Assembly (NCBI GenBank): GCA_017556585.1
Contig: JAFYMP010000086.1
Location: 1 to 64,000, forward strand
Source: Bacteroidaceae bacterium
GTDB taxonomy: Bacteria; Bacteroidota; Bacteroidia; Bacteroidales; Bacteroidaceae
DNA length: 64,000 nucleotides
Reading direction: 5' to 3'
Made by a program: the position numbers and the translations under genes. Of this stretch, positions 9,861 to 18,330 are shown in pieces. Below the pieces are notes generated by a model, which was not told the DNA's origin, did not search any database, and worked only from the letters and a program-made list of their open reading frames with translations. How positions within the stretch are numbered: position 1 is the first letter of the stretch; every line of letters begins with the position of its first letter.

Positions 9861-10832
9861 ATGAATATGATTAAAAATTTTCACGGAGTCTCGATTTTAT
9901 TGCTACTGACAGTGCTATCTTTTAGTTTGACAGAACATATTTCTGCACAGAATGTAAACAGACATGGTTCTGCTAATACTGCTTACAGTGTACCTCCAAC
10001 AGTACCTGAAATGATTATTTTTGCAGGAGATACTATCCGTTTTGACAGGGCAGATTTGCGTGAACGTATGGATAGGGAGTTGATAGCTTTTTCTTATATG
10101 CATACCAATTCACATCTCATTATTAAAAGGGCTAATCGTCTGTTTCCTGTTATAGAACCTATTTTGAAAGAGAATGGTATTCCTGACGATTTGAAATACC
10201 TGATGGTTATAGAGAGCAATCTGGATCCCAAATCGCTATCATCGGCCGGAGCGGCAGGTTTGTGGCAGTTTATGCAGGCTACCGGACGTTCATACGGGCT
10301 GGAAGTAAATGCTAATATTGACGAACGATATAATATTCGTAAATCTACTGTGGCTGCCTGTAAGTATCTGGCAGAAGCGTACCAAAAATATGGTAATTGG
10401 ATGACTGTTGCTGCAAGTTATAATGGAGGTCAGAATGGCATTAGTCGCCGTTTGGAAGAGCAGCATCAGACCAATGCTCTTGATTTATGGCTGGTTGAAG
10501 AGACCTCTCGCTATATGTTCAGAATTATGGCTGCAAAAATGTATTTTGAAAACCCGCGCAAGTTTGGTTTCTCATTTAAAGCAGAAGATTTATACCCATA
10601 TATTCCACCAAAAAGAGAAGTGGTGATAACTGATCCTGTAGAAGATCTGGTTAAGTTTGCAGAAGAGCAGGGTATAACATACGCAGATTTAAAACGTGCG
10701 AACTTGTGGCTCAGAGAATCAAAGCTGAACAACAGTTCGCACCGTACATATATTATTGAAATACCTGATACCGAAGCCGAATATTACAACCCTTCAAAGA
10801 CCAAAGTTCATAATTCGGCTTGGGTTAGGTAA
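9861..10832 (+). CDS. Lytic murein transglycosylase (MltD-like, SLT domain)
   Basis: A 323-residue exported enzyme that cleaves the MurNAc-GlcNAc bond of peptidoglycan, leaving 1,6-anhydro ends. A signal peptide spans about the first 30 residues (hydrophobic core SILLLLTVLSFSL, ending HISAQ). The SLT catalytic region has MVIESNLDPKSLSSAGAAGL (the Glu of IES is the likely acid/base), WQFMQATGRSYGL and AASYNGGQNG. The C-terminal 60 residues resemble a single LysM-like element (DLVKFAEEQGITYADLKRANLW). ATG 9861 is chosen because the promoter lies upstream at 9806-9838. Its stop codon sits within a hairpin shared with the convergent ligase gene. Confidence 0.9.
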   Translation: MNMIKNFHGVSILLLLTVLSFSLTEHISAQNVNRHGSANTAYSVPPTVPEMIIFAGDTIRFDRADLRERMDRELIAFSYMHTNSHLIIKRANRLFPVIEPILKENGIPDDLKYLMVIESNLDPKSLSSAGAAGLWQFMQATGRSYGLEVNANIDERYNIRKSTVAACKYLAEAYQKYGNWMTVAASYNGGQNGISRRLEEQHQTNALDLWLVEETSRYMFRIMAAKMYFENPRKFGFSFKAEDLYPYIPPKREVVITDPVEDLVKFAEEQGITYADLKRANLWLRESKLNNSSHRTYIIEIPDTEAEYYNPSKTKVHNSAWVR

Positions 10833-10849
10833 TCTCTCTTACAGAGATT
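10831..10849. terminator. Small hairpin shared by two convergent genes
   Basis: AATCTCT (10831-10837) and AGAGATT (10843-10849) form a 7-bp stem with a 5-nt loop. The arms overlap the TAA stop of the transglycosylase gene and the end of the acyl-CoA ligase gene. Neither side has a strong T-run, so it would be a weak bidirectional terminator. Confidence 0.45.
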
Positions 10850-12737
10850 TAAAGTTTTCTTCGTTAAAGATCTTTTTGCCTTCTGCTGTGTACATATAGT
10901 CTATGCGTGCAGCGTATGCTTTTTCTATCTTTCCGCGAACCATCTTCATAGTGCTGTTAATCATCTGGTTCTGTTCTGTGAATGGTTCTTTAAGCACTGC
11001 AAATGTACTTGGCAACCATCTTTCGGGGAACATGGTGCTGTACTGTCCACCTTTCTTGAACTCTGAAATTTCACGTTCTATCTCTTTGAGTGCAGCCTCT
11101 TTGCCTTCTTGTGTGTCTAAGGTAAGACCTATGCTCTTAACAAAGGCATTCATACGCTCTTTGTTTGGAACAATAAGTGCTGTGGTGTATGCACTCTGGT
11201 TGTTGTATAGCATTACCTGGTCTATGCAAGCTGAATAGCCCACCAATGCCTCTTCTATGCCTTCCGGGCTGTATTTTTCGCCGTCGCTGCTTATTAACAG
11301 GCTCTTAAATCGACCTAAAACATACAGTAAGCCGTCTTTACCCATATAGCCTAAATCGCCGGTGTAGAGATAGCCGTTACGAACAGTGTCGGCTGTAGAT
11401 TCCGGATTTTTCCAGTAACCTGCCATTACGTTTTCGCCCTTTACTACTATTTCACCCTGTTCGCCTGCAGGAAGTTCGTTTCCGTCCGGGTCACATATCT
11501 TAAGTTCAATAGGTTTAACCAACTTACCGCTTGAACCCAGTTTGTACAAATCCGGTCCGTTTGAAGATATTACAGGAGTAGCTTCGCTAAGACCATATCC
11601 CTGGAACATAGGCATGCCTATAGCCATATAGAACTGCTGCATCTCTTTATCTAACAGCGCACCACCGCCTATAAAGAATCTTAACTGACCACCAAAATTC
11701 TCTCTTACTTTAGAGAACAGAATCTTGTCGAACAGTGCAACAAGTGGTTTTAGGAATATGCGCATTCCTTTTGATTCGGTGTTGTTGTCACCATAATATT
11801 TTTGTGCAGTTTTAAGCGCAAAATTGAACAGTTTTACTGTCTTTTCACCCTTGGCACGAATGCCCTGTTCTATGTTTTTTCTAAATGTTTTGGCCAGTGA
11901 AGGTACACTTAAAATAAAGTTTGGTTTTACCTCTCTAATGTTCAGTGGAATGTTTTTAAGTGTCTCCATTGGGGTTCTGCCCACCTGAACGGTTGCTGCT
12001 GTAGCACCTTTTGACATCATAATGTAGAAACCTACTACGTGCGCAAAACAGTGGTCTAAAGGCAATATGATAAGTGTACGCCATGTCTGGTCAATATAAA
12101 CCAATGTCGATGCCTGTTCTACGTTGGCAGTATAGTTTCTGTGGGTTAGGATAACGCCTTTTGGATCGGCAGTTGTGCCTGATGTGTAGGTGATGGTTGC
12201 ATAATCGTCGTTCTGAATGGAATTTGCCACAGCAAGAAATTCTTCTAATGTGTGGTCGGCAAGGAACTGTTTGCCGTTTTCCATTACATCGCCTACATAT
12301 ATCTCTTTCTCTTCGTACTGATCTATTTTGTCAAATACAATAATGGTCTTTAAAAGTGGAAGTTGGTCTTTTATGAGTCTAATCTTTTTCAGCTGCTGTT
12401 TAGATACCATTACATACTGAACATCGGCATGTTTCAAACGGAAAAGCAGGTCGTTGCTCTCTTCAAGTTTAATAGATAGCGGTACGTTTATAGCACCTGC
12501 ATAGAACATAGAGAGTTCGCCTATAACCCACATGTTTCTGCCTTCTGAAAGGAGTGCCATGGTTTCTCCTTTCTTTACTCCCAATGCCTGGAGTCCGGCA
12601 CCTAATTGATAGACCTTGTTTTTTACCTCTATATATGTTGTTGGTTCAAATACTTTGTCTGTTTTTTCTAATAAAAAAGTGTTGTTAGGAAACTGTTTTA
12701 CAGACTGTTCGAATAAATCAACAAGCGTCATTTTCAT
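10839..12737 (-). CDS. AMP-dependent acyl-CoA synthetase/ligase (long-chain fatty acid-CoA ligase family)
   Basis: A 632-residue adenylate-forming enzyme predicted to activate a fatty or other acid to acyl-AMP and then acyl-CoA. The P-loop-like motif TITYTSGTTADPKGVILTH is present, as are the core motif around GYGLSEATPVIS and the hinge region YLYTGDLGYMGKDGLLYVLGR. Length and motif order fit the long-chain ligase (FadD-like) family common in Bacteroidota. It appears to be monocistronic, converging on the transglycosylase gene with 6 bp between stops. Substrate chain length cannot be read from the sequence. Confidence 0.88.
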   Translation of the reverse strand: MKMTLVDLFEQSVKQFPNNTFLLEKTDKVFEPTTYIEVKNKVYQLGAGLQALGVKKGETMALLSEGRNMWVIGELSMFYAGAINVPLSIKLEESNDLLFRLKHADVQYVMVSKQQLKKIRLIKDQLPLLKTIIVFDKIDQYEEKEIYVGDVMENGKQFLADHTLEEFLAVANSIQNDDYATITYTSGTTADPKGVILTHRNYTANVEQASTLVYIDQTWRTLIILPLDHCFAHVVGFYIMMSKGATAATVQVGRTPMETLKNIPLNIREVKPNFILSVPSLAKTFRKNIEQGIRAKGEKTVKLFNFALKTAQKYYGDNNTESKGMRIFLKPLVALFDKILFSKVRENFGGQLRFFIGGGALLDKEMQQFYMAIGMPMFQGYGLSEATPVISSNGPDLYKLGSSGKLVKPIELKICDPDGNELPAGEQGEIVVKGENVMAGYWKNPESTADTVRNGYLYTGDLGYMGKDGLLYVLGRFKSLLISSDGEKYSPEGIEEALVGYSACIDQVMLYNNQSAYTTALIVPNKERMNAFVKSIGLTLDTQEGKEAALKEIEREISEFKKGGQYSTMFPERWLPSTFAVLKEPFTEQNQMINSTMKMVRGKIEKAYAARIDYMYTAEGKKIFNEENFKSL

Positions 12738-12833
12738 TGTTTTCTAATTTTTAAAGTTAGTAAATGTTGCATTTTGCAAATATTTGGGTGTAAAAATACA
12801 CATTATTCTCTATTCTCCAAAATAGATAAAGAA

Positions 12834-12861
12834 AAACGGCGGGAATCACTTCCGGCCGTTT
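12834..12861 (-). terminator. Intrinsic terminator after the small exported protein gene
   Basis: On the minus strand AAACGGC (12861-12855) pairs with GCCGTTT (12840-12834) and is followed by TTCTTTAT. It lies about 55 bp downstream of the small gene ending at 12917. Confidence 0.7.
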
Positions 12862-12916
12862 CCAATTCATAGTATCTTCACTAACAATCAACTAACCAAA
12901 TTATATGAGAAAAAAA

Positions 12917-13264
12917 CTATTTCGTTACACGGTTGTTTATGTATTCGAACGGAATTGTGTTAATTGCAACATCGTTCTGTTCGGTCACTAAAACTTCACT
13001 GAATCTTAGTGTATATTTTTCCTTTATGTTTTCAATTTTTTCACTCTTTTTTGCGTCATCCATTTTTTCAGATTTGCTTATGCTTTCAATTTCTGACAGT
13101 AATTTCTGGTACATAGGGATGAATTTAATTGCGTCATCCTGATTCAATTCTGCTACAACGTCCATCACTGTTGCGTTGTTCTGGTTGTTATTTACATTTT
13201 CTGCATTAACACTTGTTGTTACAAACATTGCTGCTGCGGCAGCTGCGATCAAAAACTTTTTCAT
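12917..13264 (-). CDS. Small exported helical protein of unknown function
   Basis: The protein has 115 residues with a clear Sec signal peptide (MKKFLIAAAAAAMFVTTSVNA). The mature part of about 93 residues is polar, Lys/Glu-rich and predicted helical, and includes AIKFIPMYQKLLSEIE and many lysines. The FIPMYQ-type helix recalls short periplasmic Spy/LTXXQ-like stress proteins of Bacteroidota, but the match is too weak to name the family. It stands alone, with a terminator after it and about 270 bp of non-coding sequence before it. Confidence 0.75.
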   Translation of the reverse strand: MKKFLIAAAAAAMFVTTSVNAENVNNNQNNATVMDVVAELNQDDAIKFIPMYQKLLSEIESISKSEKMDDAKKSEKIENIKEKYTLRFSEVLVTEQNDVAINTIPFEYINNRVTK

Positions 13265-13438
13265 TGTTCTATTGTTTTATTCGTTATACATTCTTTTTTG
13301 TTGTGAACCCCGTTTCTTGCGGCGTTCGTAATTAAGAGTGCAGAAATGGCAAAAGGTTAAGTGTGAAAGTGGTGTGTTTATCTTAAATTAACAATTGATT
13401 TAACAAATAAAATGAGTGAAAAAGTGGCTTAATAAAAA

Positions 13439-13475
13439 GAAAATCAAGCAAATAAATGAATTTTGCCTGATTTTC
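13439..13475 (-). terminator. Intrinsic terminator of metK
   Basis: A 14-bp stem with one mismatch (13475-13462 against 13452-13439 on the minus strand) is followed by a T-rich tract (TTTTTATT). It is about 60 bp after the metK stop. A second, AT-rich palindrome (AAGTTG...CAACTT, around 13490-13510) lies between. Confidence 0.75.
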
Positions 13476-13533
13476 TAATTAACAAATTAAGTTGCTAAAT
13501 TATCAACTTAAAATATCTTGCTTATTAAGATTT

Positions 13534-14826
13534 TTACAATCCGAATTCCTCTTTTATAGTCTGAACATAGTCTAATTTTTCCCAAGTGAACAGTTCAACG
13601 TCCATCTCTACAGATGGCTGATACTTGCTTACAAACTTTTTGTGTACTATGCGACAGTTCTGTCCCATGTGTCCGTATGCAGCTGTTTCACTATATATAG
13701 GATTACGTAGTTTAAGACGGTCTTCAATAGCTTTTGGTCTTAAATCGAATAGCTTATCTATCTTTTTGGCTATTTCTCCATCGCTCATATTAACATGTGA
13801 ACGTCCGTAGGTATTTACAAATATGTTGATAGGTTTGGCTACGCCTATGGCGTATGAAATCTGAACCAACATTTCGTCTGCTACACCTGCAGCAACCATG
13901 TTCTTGGCTATATGACGGGCAGCGTATGCTGCGCTTCTATCTACCTTAGATGGGTCTTTACCGCTAAATGCACCACCTCCGTGAGCACCTTTACCACCGT
14001 ATGTATCTACAATAATCTTTCTGCCGGTTAAACCAGTATCGCCGTGTGGGCCGCCTATCACAAATTTACCTGTAGGATTAACGTGGTAGGTAATATCTGC
14101 ATTAAACAGCTTTGCTATCTCTGCATTTCCTATCTCTTCTATAACGCGTGGCATAAGAATCTCTACCACATCTTTACGAATTATGGCAAGCATCTCTTCG
14201 TCTGCTTCAAGTGCAGCCTCTTTGCTGTCGTTGGCCGGCTGTATAAAGTCGTCGTGCTGAGTACTTACTACAATGGTGTCTATTCTTTCAGGTGTGCCGT
14301 TATCGTTATATTCAATAGTTACCTGACTCTTTGAATCGGGACGCAGATAGGTCATATATGTTCCTTCTCGACGTATCTCTGCCAATACTCTTAATATGGT
14401 ATGCGCCAAATGGAGTGGCAGTGGCATATAGTTGTCGGTTTCGTTGGTTGCGTAACCGAACATCATGCCCTGGTCGCCTGCACCCTGATCCATAGCGTTT
14501 TCGCGTTCTACACCGCGGTTAATGTCTGCGCTCTGTTCGTGTATTGCTGATAGCACTCCACATGAATTGCCATCAAACATATATTCGCCTTTGGTATATC
14601 CTATTCGGTTTATAACATTTCTGGCTGTCTCCTGTAGATCTACGTACGCCTTTGATTTTATTTCACCGGCTATTACTACCTGTCCTGTGGTTACCAATGT
14701 TTCACAAGCTACCTTTGAATCTTTATCAAAGGCCAAAATTCTATCAAGTATAGCGTCTGAAATCTGATCCGCTACCTTGTCCGGGTGTCCTTCCGACACC
14801 GATTCTGATGTAAATAGATATGACAT
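13534..14826 (-). CDS. metK: S-adenosylmethionine synthetase
   Basis: The protein has 430 residues and makes SAM from methionine and ATP in the cytosol. Signature segments are visible: [16 protein letters not shown] near the N-terminus, [12 protein letters not shown], and [19 protein letters not shown]. The length is slightly above the 380-400 of many bacterial enzymes, as is usual for Bacteroidota. The ATG at 14826 lies immediately after a terminator hairpin in its leader, and the leader carries a SAM-II-like aptamer, so expression is probably reduced when SAM is plentiful. ahcY, in the same SAM cycle, lies elsewhere in this window at 49008. Confidence 0.98.
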   Translation of the reverse strand: MSYLFTSESVSEGHPDKVADQISDAILDRILAFDKDSKVACETLVTTGQVVIAGEIKSKAYVDLQETARNVINRIGYTKGEYMFDGNSCGVLSAIHEQSADINRGVERENAMDQGAGDQGMMFGYATNETDNYMPLPLHLAHTILRVLAEIRREGTYMTYLRPDSKSQVTIEYNDNGTPERIDTIVVSTQHDDFIQPANDSKEAALEADEEMLAIIRKDVVEILMPRVIEEIGNAEIAKLFNADITYHVNPTGKFVIGGPHGDTGLTGRKIIVDTYGGKGAHGGGAFSGKDPSKVDRSAAYAARHIAKNMVAAGVADEMLVQISYAIGVAKPINIFVNTYGRSHVNMSDGEIAKKIDKLFDLRPKAIEDRLKLRNPIYSETAAYGHMGQNCRIVHKKFVSKYQPSVEMDVELFTWEKLDYVQTIKEEFGL

Positions 14827-14830
14827 ATAT

Positions 14831-14874
14831 TAAAAAATAATAACCTCACTGTTTAATAATTTAAAACAATGAGG
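14831..14874 (-). terminator. Intrinsic terminator in the metK leader (riboswitch expression platform)
   Basis: On the minus strand CCTCATTGTTT (14874-14864) pairs with AAACAGTGAGG (14854-14844), 11 bp with one G-U pair, followed by TTATTATTTTTTA. The hairpin ends 4 bp before the metK ATG. Its upstream arm is also complementary (11 of 12) to the 5' strand of the aptamer at 14981-14970, so the terminator and an antiterminator would be mutually exclusive. Confidence 0.75.
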
Positions 14875-14910
14875 ATTCATTACAACAACTAAAATTAAAA
14901 CAGAAAATTT

Positions 14911-14981
14911 GACTTTTAGCATTTTTTTCTGTGGTTGCAAGCTGTCGGAACCTGAGTTCACAAATCTTTCCACATTGTTTT
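14911..14981 (-). ncRNA. SAM-II-like riboswitch (long-loop variant) upstream of metK
   Basis: In RNA order (minus strand): P1 5' arm TGTGG (14974-14970), GATTTG, an extra small hairpin GAAC-TCAG-GTTC (14959-14948), CTTGCA, P1 3' arm CCACA (14934-14930), an A-rich linker, and TGCTAAAAGTC (14921-14911). P1 with AUUUG and CUUGCA in its loop, followed by GCUAAAA as the pseudoknot strand, is the SAM-II (metA motif) arrangement as I remember it. The inserted hairpin fits the long-loop variant described in Bacteroidota. Position directly upstream of metK supports it. Assignment is by eye, without a covariance search. Confidence 0.75.
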
Positions 14982-14986
14982 GTGCT

Positions 14987-15018
14987 GCGAAGGTACACTC
15001 TTTTCCTGATTTGACAAA
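14987..15018 (-). promoter_or_regulatory. Promoter of the metK leader
   Basis: On the minus strand the -33 TTTG is at 15018-15015 and the -7 TACCTTCGC at 14995-14987, with a 19-bp spacer. Transcription would start a few bases before the aptamer's antiterminator strand (14981). Confidence 0.75.
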
Positions 15019-15034
15019 ATATTGTGTGTACAAG

Positions 15035-16063
15035 CTATATTTCAAATGAACATTTTTCCGGTAAAATGCTCTCCATTGCTCTATTTAATCGGCTCTGTAT
15101 ATGTTTGAATGATGCAAACTGTGTAGAATCATTAAGTATTATCAATCTCTTTTTCTTTTTGGTTATGATATTCTCTATTCTCTCTATATTACTATCGCTT
15201 ATTTCAAAGCTTATACTGTCCTTGTAAACATCGTATGGGGTAAAACAACCCTTTGCAATCTGCCAATCTCTGAACAGCCATTGGTTTATGTTATCAAAAT
15301 TTCTGAACTTTGATGCACTGGTCTGTTCCAATGTATCGCCACATTTGTCCCATACCTCTTGCAGAGTGGATTTTAAGAATGCGTTAGGAAAATGCGGTTC
15401 GCTAAACTTAATAAACTCTTTGTTCGGTAAAGTTTGCAGAGTGTGCAACATACATCTGGGGTGTGTGGCATACCTTATGTTGAACCATTTGTACCAGTTC
15501 CTTCTTATGCTCTCTTTTTTGTTGAAATGGCGGTTTATACAGTTTACGTTGTTTTTAATAACGTGATTGGCCATTTCAAAACCATCGTCTTCAATTATGG
15601 TGCTTCCTGCTCTGTCGCAAGGCAAACCATTCCTGAAAAAGCGTTCCACAGGCAGATTGTTCAGAATAAAGCAGTCATCGTTAAAATAGACAAATTTGTC
15701 TGCCAGATTATCTATTCTGTGCAGGTTTATCTCTATAGGGTGGCTGCTGAATGTGGGCAGGTGTTCTGCCGGCATGTAGTCGGAATGCGAAACCAGATTC
15801 AATTTTGGTGCATTGGGATTCAGCCATTCCGGTTTCTGACCGCAGGTAACAAAGTGTACTCTGTTTACCCATGGCGCAAACTTTTCCACTCCACGAAACC
15901 AATACTTAAGCAAATCCCAATCTCTATATCTTACGGTACTGTTTTCATCAAGTCCATTTTTGCCGGAATATCTGTTATACTCCTTTTGCCATTCAGGGTC
16001 GTTACCATCTACCCATATCATTACAAAATCTATCTTATTCATAATTCCGTTTTTAGCATCCAC
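15035..16063 (-). CDS. Stealth-family capsular polysaccharide hexose-1-phosphate transferase
   Basis: The protein has 342 residues. Conserved Stealth regions are visible in order: CR1 IDFVMIWVDGNDP, CR2 RYRDWDLLKYWFRGVEKFAPWV with VHFVTCGQ, CR3 FVYFNDDCFILN, and CR4-like HPRCMLHTLQ. Stealth proteins transfer sugar-1-phosphate to build phosphodiester-linked capsule or teichoic-acid-like polymers. The start may be ATG 16063, overlapping the previous gene by 11 bp, or ATG 16042 (MNKIDFVM), which leaves a 10-bp gap. It is the last gene of the 14-gene minus-strand run, and no terminator is evident between its stop and the metK promoter. Confidence 0.9.
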   Translation of the reverse strand: MDAKNGIMNKIDFVMIWVDGNDPEWQKEYNRYSGKNGLDENSTVRYRDWDLLKYWFRGVEKFAPWVNRVHFVTCGQKPEWLNPNAPKLNLVSHSDYMPAEHLPTFSSHPIEINLHRIDNLADKFVYFNDDCFILNNLPVERFFRNGLPCDRAGSTIIEDDGFEMANHVIKNNVNCINRHFNKKESIRRNWYKWFNIRYATHPRCMLHTLQTLPNKEFIKFSEPHFPNAFLKSTLQEVWDKCGDTLEQTSASKFRNFDNINQWLFRDWQIAKGCFTPYDVYKDSISFEISDSNIERIENIITKKKKRLIILNDSTQFASFKHIQSRLNRAMESILPEKCSFEI

Positions 16064-17186
16064 ACTCTTTTAAAAACTCTTTTGAAATCTCTCTCTTCCT
16101 GTTCAGAATTTCATCTACCTTATCCCAGCATATCTTCTTGTTCAGAATTTCGCTGTACGATGTCTGTAATACTCTGTTAGAAAGTCCTAATACATCTAAT
16201 AGGGATGTTACTCTGTCGTTTCCTTTTGAAAATGCCGATTTCAACGGTAAATATACAAACTCTTTGTGCAGTATGATAGATAGCATTACACCGTGGAATG
16301 ATGTTGTAACAACCGTTTCTGCACTATTTATTTCTCTTATCCACTCCTCTATGGTGGGGTAGATATATTTAATATCGTTGCCTAAACATTCGCTAAACGG
16401 GAAGTATCCGCTGGAAAGTGTTGCGGTAAGTTGCATACCTTTTGCGCGGGCAATTTGTTTTATTTCATCTATCTTAATTTCGCTACCGTTCTCTATGTTT
16501 ACGGCATATATAAAGATACCTTTTTCTGTTTTTTGTTTATCGCATAGTGAAAGATAATCTTCTTTCTCCAACAGGAAAACAGGGTCTAAAACCCAAGTAG
16601 TTACAATGTTGTTCTTCTCAAAGAGTTGTAGTTTGGAATGCTCTCTAATAGAGATATAGTCTATCTCTTTAGTTAATGTTTTAAGAACATCGGGATGTGT
16701 GTTAAAGAAATCGGAACTGCCTATGCTTGCGGCGTATGCAACACGTTTTACATTTTTGTCTCCAAACTTTAAGAAGTAGGGCTGTTCTTTTGCCATAGTG
16801 GGAATTCTGCCCCAAACCTGATCGCTGCCGGTAATATACATATCTGCCACAGGTGGATTACCCATCAATTCATTGTAGCTGAAATATCGCTGTGAAGAAT
16901 ATTCCATTCTCTGTTTGAATAGATGGAACTGGCGCAGACAGTTTTTTCTGTAGGCATTTCTCTGTTTTTTGTAATCTTTGTTATGCAGAGTCCATTTGAT
17001 TATACGTTTTATAAATGGTTTCAGACCTCTCTCTTGAAAGATAGTAGGATAGGTTTTGCGCTCCTCATATCTTACTATGTATGCGCTGTGTCCTAATTTC
17101 TTCAGATAAGATTGCAGAGCATATCCTTGCAGTATTTGACCGTAATTATCGTTACTATTCCAAAATGTTAGTATAGCTATTTTCAT
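16053..17186 (-). CDS. Polysaccharide pyruvyl transferase family protein
   Basis: A 377-residue protein with the family's N-terminal MKIAILTFWNSNDNYGQILQGYALQSYLKKLG and central TGSDQVW, plus the TTSFHGVMLSI segment. Members add ketal-linked pyruvate from PEP to sugars of surface polysaccharides, or act as related transferases. It follows the F420-hydrogenase-beta-like gene by 1 bp and overlaps the Stealth gene, a combination often seen in Bacteroidota exopolysaccharide loci. The actual modification is inferred from family only. Confidence 0.88.
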   Translation of the reverse strand: MKIAILTFWNSNDNYGQILQGYALQSYLKKLGHSAYIVRYEERKTYPTIFQERGLKPFIKRIIKWTLHNKDYKKQRNAYRKNCLRQFHLFKQRMEYSSQRYFSYNELMGNPPVADMYITGSDQVWGRIPTMAKEQPYFLKFGDKNVKRVAYAASIGSSDFFNTHPDVLKTLTKEIDYISIREHSKLQLFEKNNIVTTWVLDPVFLLEKEDYLSLCDKQKTEKGIFIYAVNIENGSEIKIDEIKQIARAKGMQLTATLSSGYFPFSECLGNDIKYIYPTIEEWIREINSAETVVTTSFHGVMLSIILHKEFVYLPLKSAFSKGNDRVTSLLDVLGLSNRVLQTSYSEILNKKICWDKVDEILNRKREISKEFLKECGC

Positions 17187-17187
17187 A

Positions 17188-18330
17188 TCATCTCTGTTTT
17201 AACCTGTCCAACATCTTGTTGCAAAAACGGCGCAAACTGGGCTTTTTCTTATGCTCAAGGCTTTTGGCAATGGCAGCCACACCTGTTTTCTTATATTGTT
17301 TCCAGAAATATGCGCTGTCTATAGTTCTCCTGGGATGGTTCAATATGCAAGCATTTCTATTGTCTGTAGCCTTTTCTATGCTGCTTTCCTGAATCTGAAT
17401 ATTCAATTCTTCTAACAGTTTCTTGCCCTTTTCGCTGTTGACTATAACCAAACTTACCCCATCTGCATCGGCAAATTCAGGATGCTGCTTTTCTATTCCC
17501 CAATAGTCTCCTAAGGTTATATCGCTATGGTAAAATCCATATCTGGCAGGGCATCTGTAGCAAGAAGGGCGTAAGTAGAGATTATCCATAAATCCTTTGT
17601 AATAGAGATTCTCTCTGAATTTGTCCTTAACAATAGTATTACCCTTATTATCGGTGATTATGAAATCGGCATCTGCCCATCCACGCTCTTTTTTTCTGAA
17701 ATTTATGTACCGTATATCCTGTACATTCTCTTTAACGGAATGAAGATACTCTTTCCATATTTGCGGACTTGGTACGCCGTGACATACAATATCTGTAATA
17801 AACAGATTACTGTACTCTTTCTTTAAATACAGCTTTAATCCTGCAGCCTGGCAAGGTGTTCCTGAAAACAACACAGGAATATTCTGTTCAAGTAGCTGTT
17901 TTATCTCTTTGAAGCAATCTGCAATGTTACTCTGAACATATTTGCTTCCTCTTAAGCTGGATAGGTCCTGAATATTGTTAACCCCTTTGTGAACCACCTC
18001 CCAATTATTATTGAATGTGGCTCCAAACACAGTTCCTCCATCCTCTATAATCTTTTCTGCTATTGCACTGAATAGGCCACCGGATGTGCTATCCTTTCTT
18101 GTCTGGTTATTGGGATTCTTTGCTGCCAGCACCTGTAGAGAGTGGTTCTCTTTCCTGTTTATTATGGGGCAGACCTTTTCACACAGACCACATTCGGTGC
18201 AGATAGAAACATCTGTTACAGGGTACAGAAATCCTTCGCAGTCTGCTTTCATCGTAATGCAACGGTGAGGACAGGCATTGAAACAGGCACTGCATCCGCA
18301 ACAGTTCTCTTTATTTTCTATCTTTATCAT
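17188..18330 (-). CDS. Coenzyme F420 hydrogenase/dehydrogenase beta-subunit-like protein with two 4Fe-4S motifs
   Basis: The protein has 380 residues. The N-terminus carries a ferredoxin-like double cluster: CCGCSACFNACP and CTECGLCEKVCP. The C-terminal region matches the FrhB/FdhB domain (GTPCQAAGLKLYL, DIVCHGVPSPQIWKEYL, TLGDYWG). Despite the name, Bacteroidota homologues sit in polysaccharide gene clusters next to pyruvyl transferases. A redox or sugar-modifying role is likely but unproven, and the organism shows no other sign of F420 use here. Its start overlaps the flippase gene by 20 bp. Confidence 0.88.
   Translation of the reverse strand: MIKIENKENCCGCSACFNACPHRCITMKADCEGFLYPVTDVSICTECGLCEKVCPIINRKENHSLQVLAAKNPNNQTRKDSTSGGLFSAIAEKIIEDGGTVFGATFNNNWEVVHKGVNNIQDLSSLRGSKYVQSNIADCFKEIKQLLEQNIPVLFSGTPCQAAGLKLYLKKEYSNLFITDIVCHGVPSPQIWKEYLHSVKENVQDIRYINFRKKERGWADADFIITDNKGNTIVKDKFRENLYYKGFMDNLYLRPSCYRCPARYGFYHSDITLGDYWGIEKQHPEFADADGVSLVIVNSEKGKKLLEELNIQIQESSIEKATDNRNACILNHPRRTIDSAYFWKQYKKTGVAAIAKSLEHKKKPSLRRFCNKMLDRLKQR

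Noticed and set aside
14830..15045. 71-residue open frame on the minus strand over the metK leader
   Set aside because: It coincides with the promoter, riboswitch and terminator, has no coding-like composition, and its start lies upstream of the predicted transcription start.
17188..18330. Evidence for coenzyme F420 metabolism
   Set aside because: The family name is historical; homologues in glycan clusters are widespread in organisms without F420, and no F420 biosynthesis gene is seen here.
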